Assembly (NCBI GenBank): GCA_023846275.1 | Contig: CM043868.1 | Location: 9,381,653 to 9,445,652, forward strand | Direction: 5' to 3' | DNA length: 64,000 nucleotides | Origin: Vanilla planifolia | Lineage: Eukaryota > Streptophyta > Magnoliopsida > Asparagales > Orchidaceae | Shown here: one piece after another, positions 63,028 through 64,000 of the stretch | How positions within the stretch are numbered: position 1 is the stretch's first letter | Layout: each line of letters begins with the position of its first letter | The notes under the pieces: generated by a model | The model's database searches: none | What the model was told of the DNA's origin: nothing | Seen by the model: the letters and a program-made list of their open reading frames with translations, nothing else | Made by a program: the position numbers and the translations under genes

Positions 63028-64000
63028 AAGTTGAGTGGTACAACAACTTGCTTCTTAAAATACCATTATCGAACTAGGAGAAGAACTCAACAGTAACTTG
63101 GAAGAATTTAAGGGCTTGGCTGTCAACAACATTCAGTTGTTCATCAGGCTTGTGCAAGAACAGCTTATCTTGATTCCAAACCCATGGTGGCCCCAATATA
63201 TCACACGTGGAAGTCAAACATCAGACTTTAGCAAGTTTGAGGACAAGTGCTGGATTGGTTTGAGAGATAAGAGCTAGGAGACACTAAACCTCACATAATA
63301 TATATTCTCAAAAGCTGATAAGCCCTTCATATGAGTGTAAGAGAGAAAGTGTAGCCTTAGAATTTGAATCTTATTTGAAAGTGGGATTATCTAAATAAAA
63401 TAGGAGAATTATATGCCCAATCTAAGAGCCTATACTTTGTACTTGTAGTTATGCATCTAGCTCTTAAAGTAGTAGCCTAGATAAGGGAATATCTATCGGT
63501 GGGGCTAGGTTCTCAATAGTGAGCAGTAGCCTCAATGCCATAGATGCAAGGGAACCAGTTACTATGCTTTTCAATGTCGAAATCAAGTCACACACCCCCT
63601 CTTGGTTGAGCTTGTAGGAGCATATATGGATGCATCCCTTGTAGAACCAACTAAAGGAGACCACTATATGCTTTTATTGTCCTTATCTCAAAGAGAGAAC
63701 CATAGGATTCCTTTGATGTTATAATAAAAACTTGTGATGCATGCATTGAATTTGAGGAATACCTAGAAAATTTGGTTAAGCATATTAGTCTCTAACCTAA
63801 CATTTGAGCTCCTTAAGCATAGACCAATTGTAATAGTGACCAAGAGAGGGACATGATTTTCAAGTGTTATGGGTGGTGGTCTTAAGAGAGTTATCTCTAA
63901 TTGGAGGAGTCTGGGTTATAGACTTACAAAAATATAGGAGAGAGGATAGATTGTATCTTGAGTGAGATGAACCTACAATGGAGATGGAGCATCATATAAT
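63028..64000 (+). pseudogene. Start of an LTR-element internal region, gag-like, incomplete at the window edge
   Basis: It follows a PBS. Translation shows LEEFKGLAVNNIQLFIRLVQ (~63100) and later RFSIVSSSLNAIDAREPVTM (~63510), separated by stops. These are the only longer sensible stretches. They could be gag, but no zinc knuckle or catalytic motif is reached before 64000. Confidence 0.35.

Larger units (their letters stand above)
51159..64000 (+). other. Presumed long intron 4 of the WD40 gene (or downstream DNA if truncated)
   Basis: Intron 4 opens with GTACTTTCT after the codon fragment TG, where the family continues with CVLWW. I read on to the window end looking for VLW-P-G, SLD, GGAW and WDLR-type WD40 segments and found none. 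The interval is AT-rich with retroelement pieces at ~56.1-56.7 kb (minus) and ~60.8-63.0 kb (plus), and minor tandem repeats. Except for these, 51.2-55.2 kb and 59.1-60.7 kb hold nothing I recognise. The 120-codon open frame at 58995-59357 is hydrophobic, AT-driven and unassigned. Confidence 0.5.

Noticed and set aside
1..64000. CRISPR arrays, rRNA, tRNA genes and bacterial-type operons
   Set aside because: No regularly spaced short repeats with unique spacers, no rRNA or tRNA conserved cores, and no runs of adjacent intact ORFs were found.

Overview
This window reads as nuclear DNA from a flowering plant. It is very AT-rich, has plant LTR-retrotransposon and LINE families throughout, uses GT-AG introns, and carries one cellular gene with plant-type sequence. 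I cannot name the species. I found no tRNA, rRNA, CRISPR array or prokaryote-like operon. Element names below come from recognising translated motifs by eye, without a database search. Most boundaries come from LTR ends (TG...CA), primer-binding sites (PBS), polypurine tracts and target-site duplications (TSDs).

Layout. (1) About 1.8-14.1 kb is a decayed Ty1/copia element of Sirevirus type: a stray pol tail, a long LTR, gag, protease, integrase, RT and RNase H, then a truncated second LTR. A CpG-rich, roughly 3 kb solo LTR (9657-12650) sits in its RNase H with an intact 5-bp TSD. (2) 14.1-17.3 kb holds a ~327-bp tandem repeat and a member of an unassigned repeat family. (3) About 17.7-20.7 kb is an antisense L1-type LINE. 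(4) About 20.9-27.6 kb is copia-LTR material with a ~640-bp tandem duplication, ending in a second copia PBS and gag. (5) 27.6-32.7 kb is the 3' part of a Tekay-like Ty3/gypsy chromovirus (element E), whose integrase is split by a 2.1-kb TG...CA insertion. (6) 32.7-46.1 kb is another Tekay-like chromovirus (element A) with ~2.65-kb LTRs. A smaller gypsy element (B, 35812-40439) is nested inside it and flanked by ATATG. (7) 46.1-49.8 kb is retroelement debris and a long AT microsatellite.

The one credible cellular gene starts at 49904 on the plus strand. Four exons encode the N-terminal ~125 residues of a WD40 protein of the TSSC1/EIPR1 (Arabidopsis DWA2-like) family. No further exon is visible in the remaining 12.8 kb. 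Either intron 4 is very long and filled with retroelements, or the gene is truncated. That 12.8 kb contains an antisense LTR near 56.1-56.7 kb and a sense LTR plus PBS near 60.8-63.0 kb.

Overall the window is a nested, multi-age transposon landscape beside the 5' end of one gene. I saw no clearly new molecular system. The most distinctive features are the young-looking solo LTR with its minisatellite, two LTR-internal-LTR-internal tandem arrangements, a gypsy derivative lacking everything after RT, and the possible giant intron.
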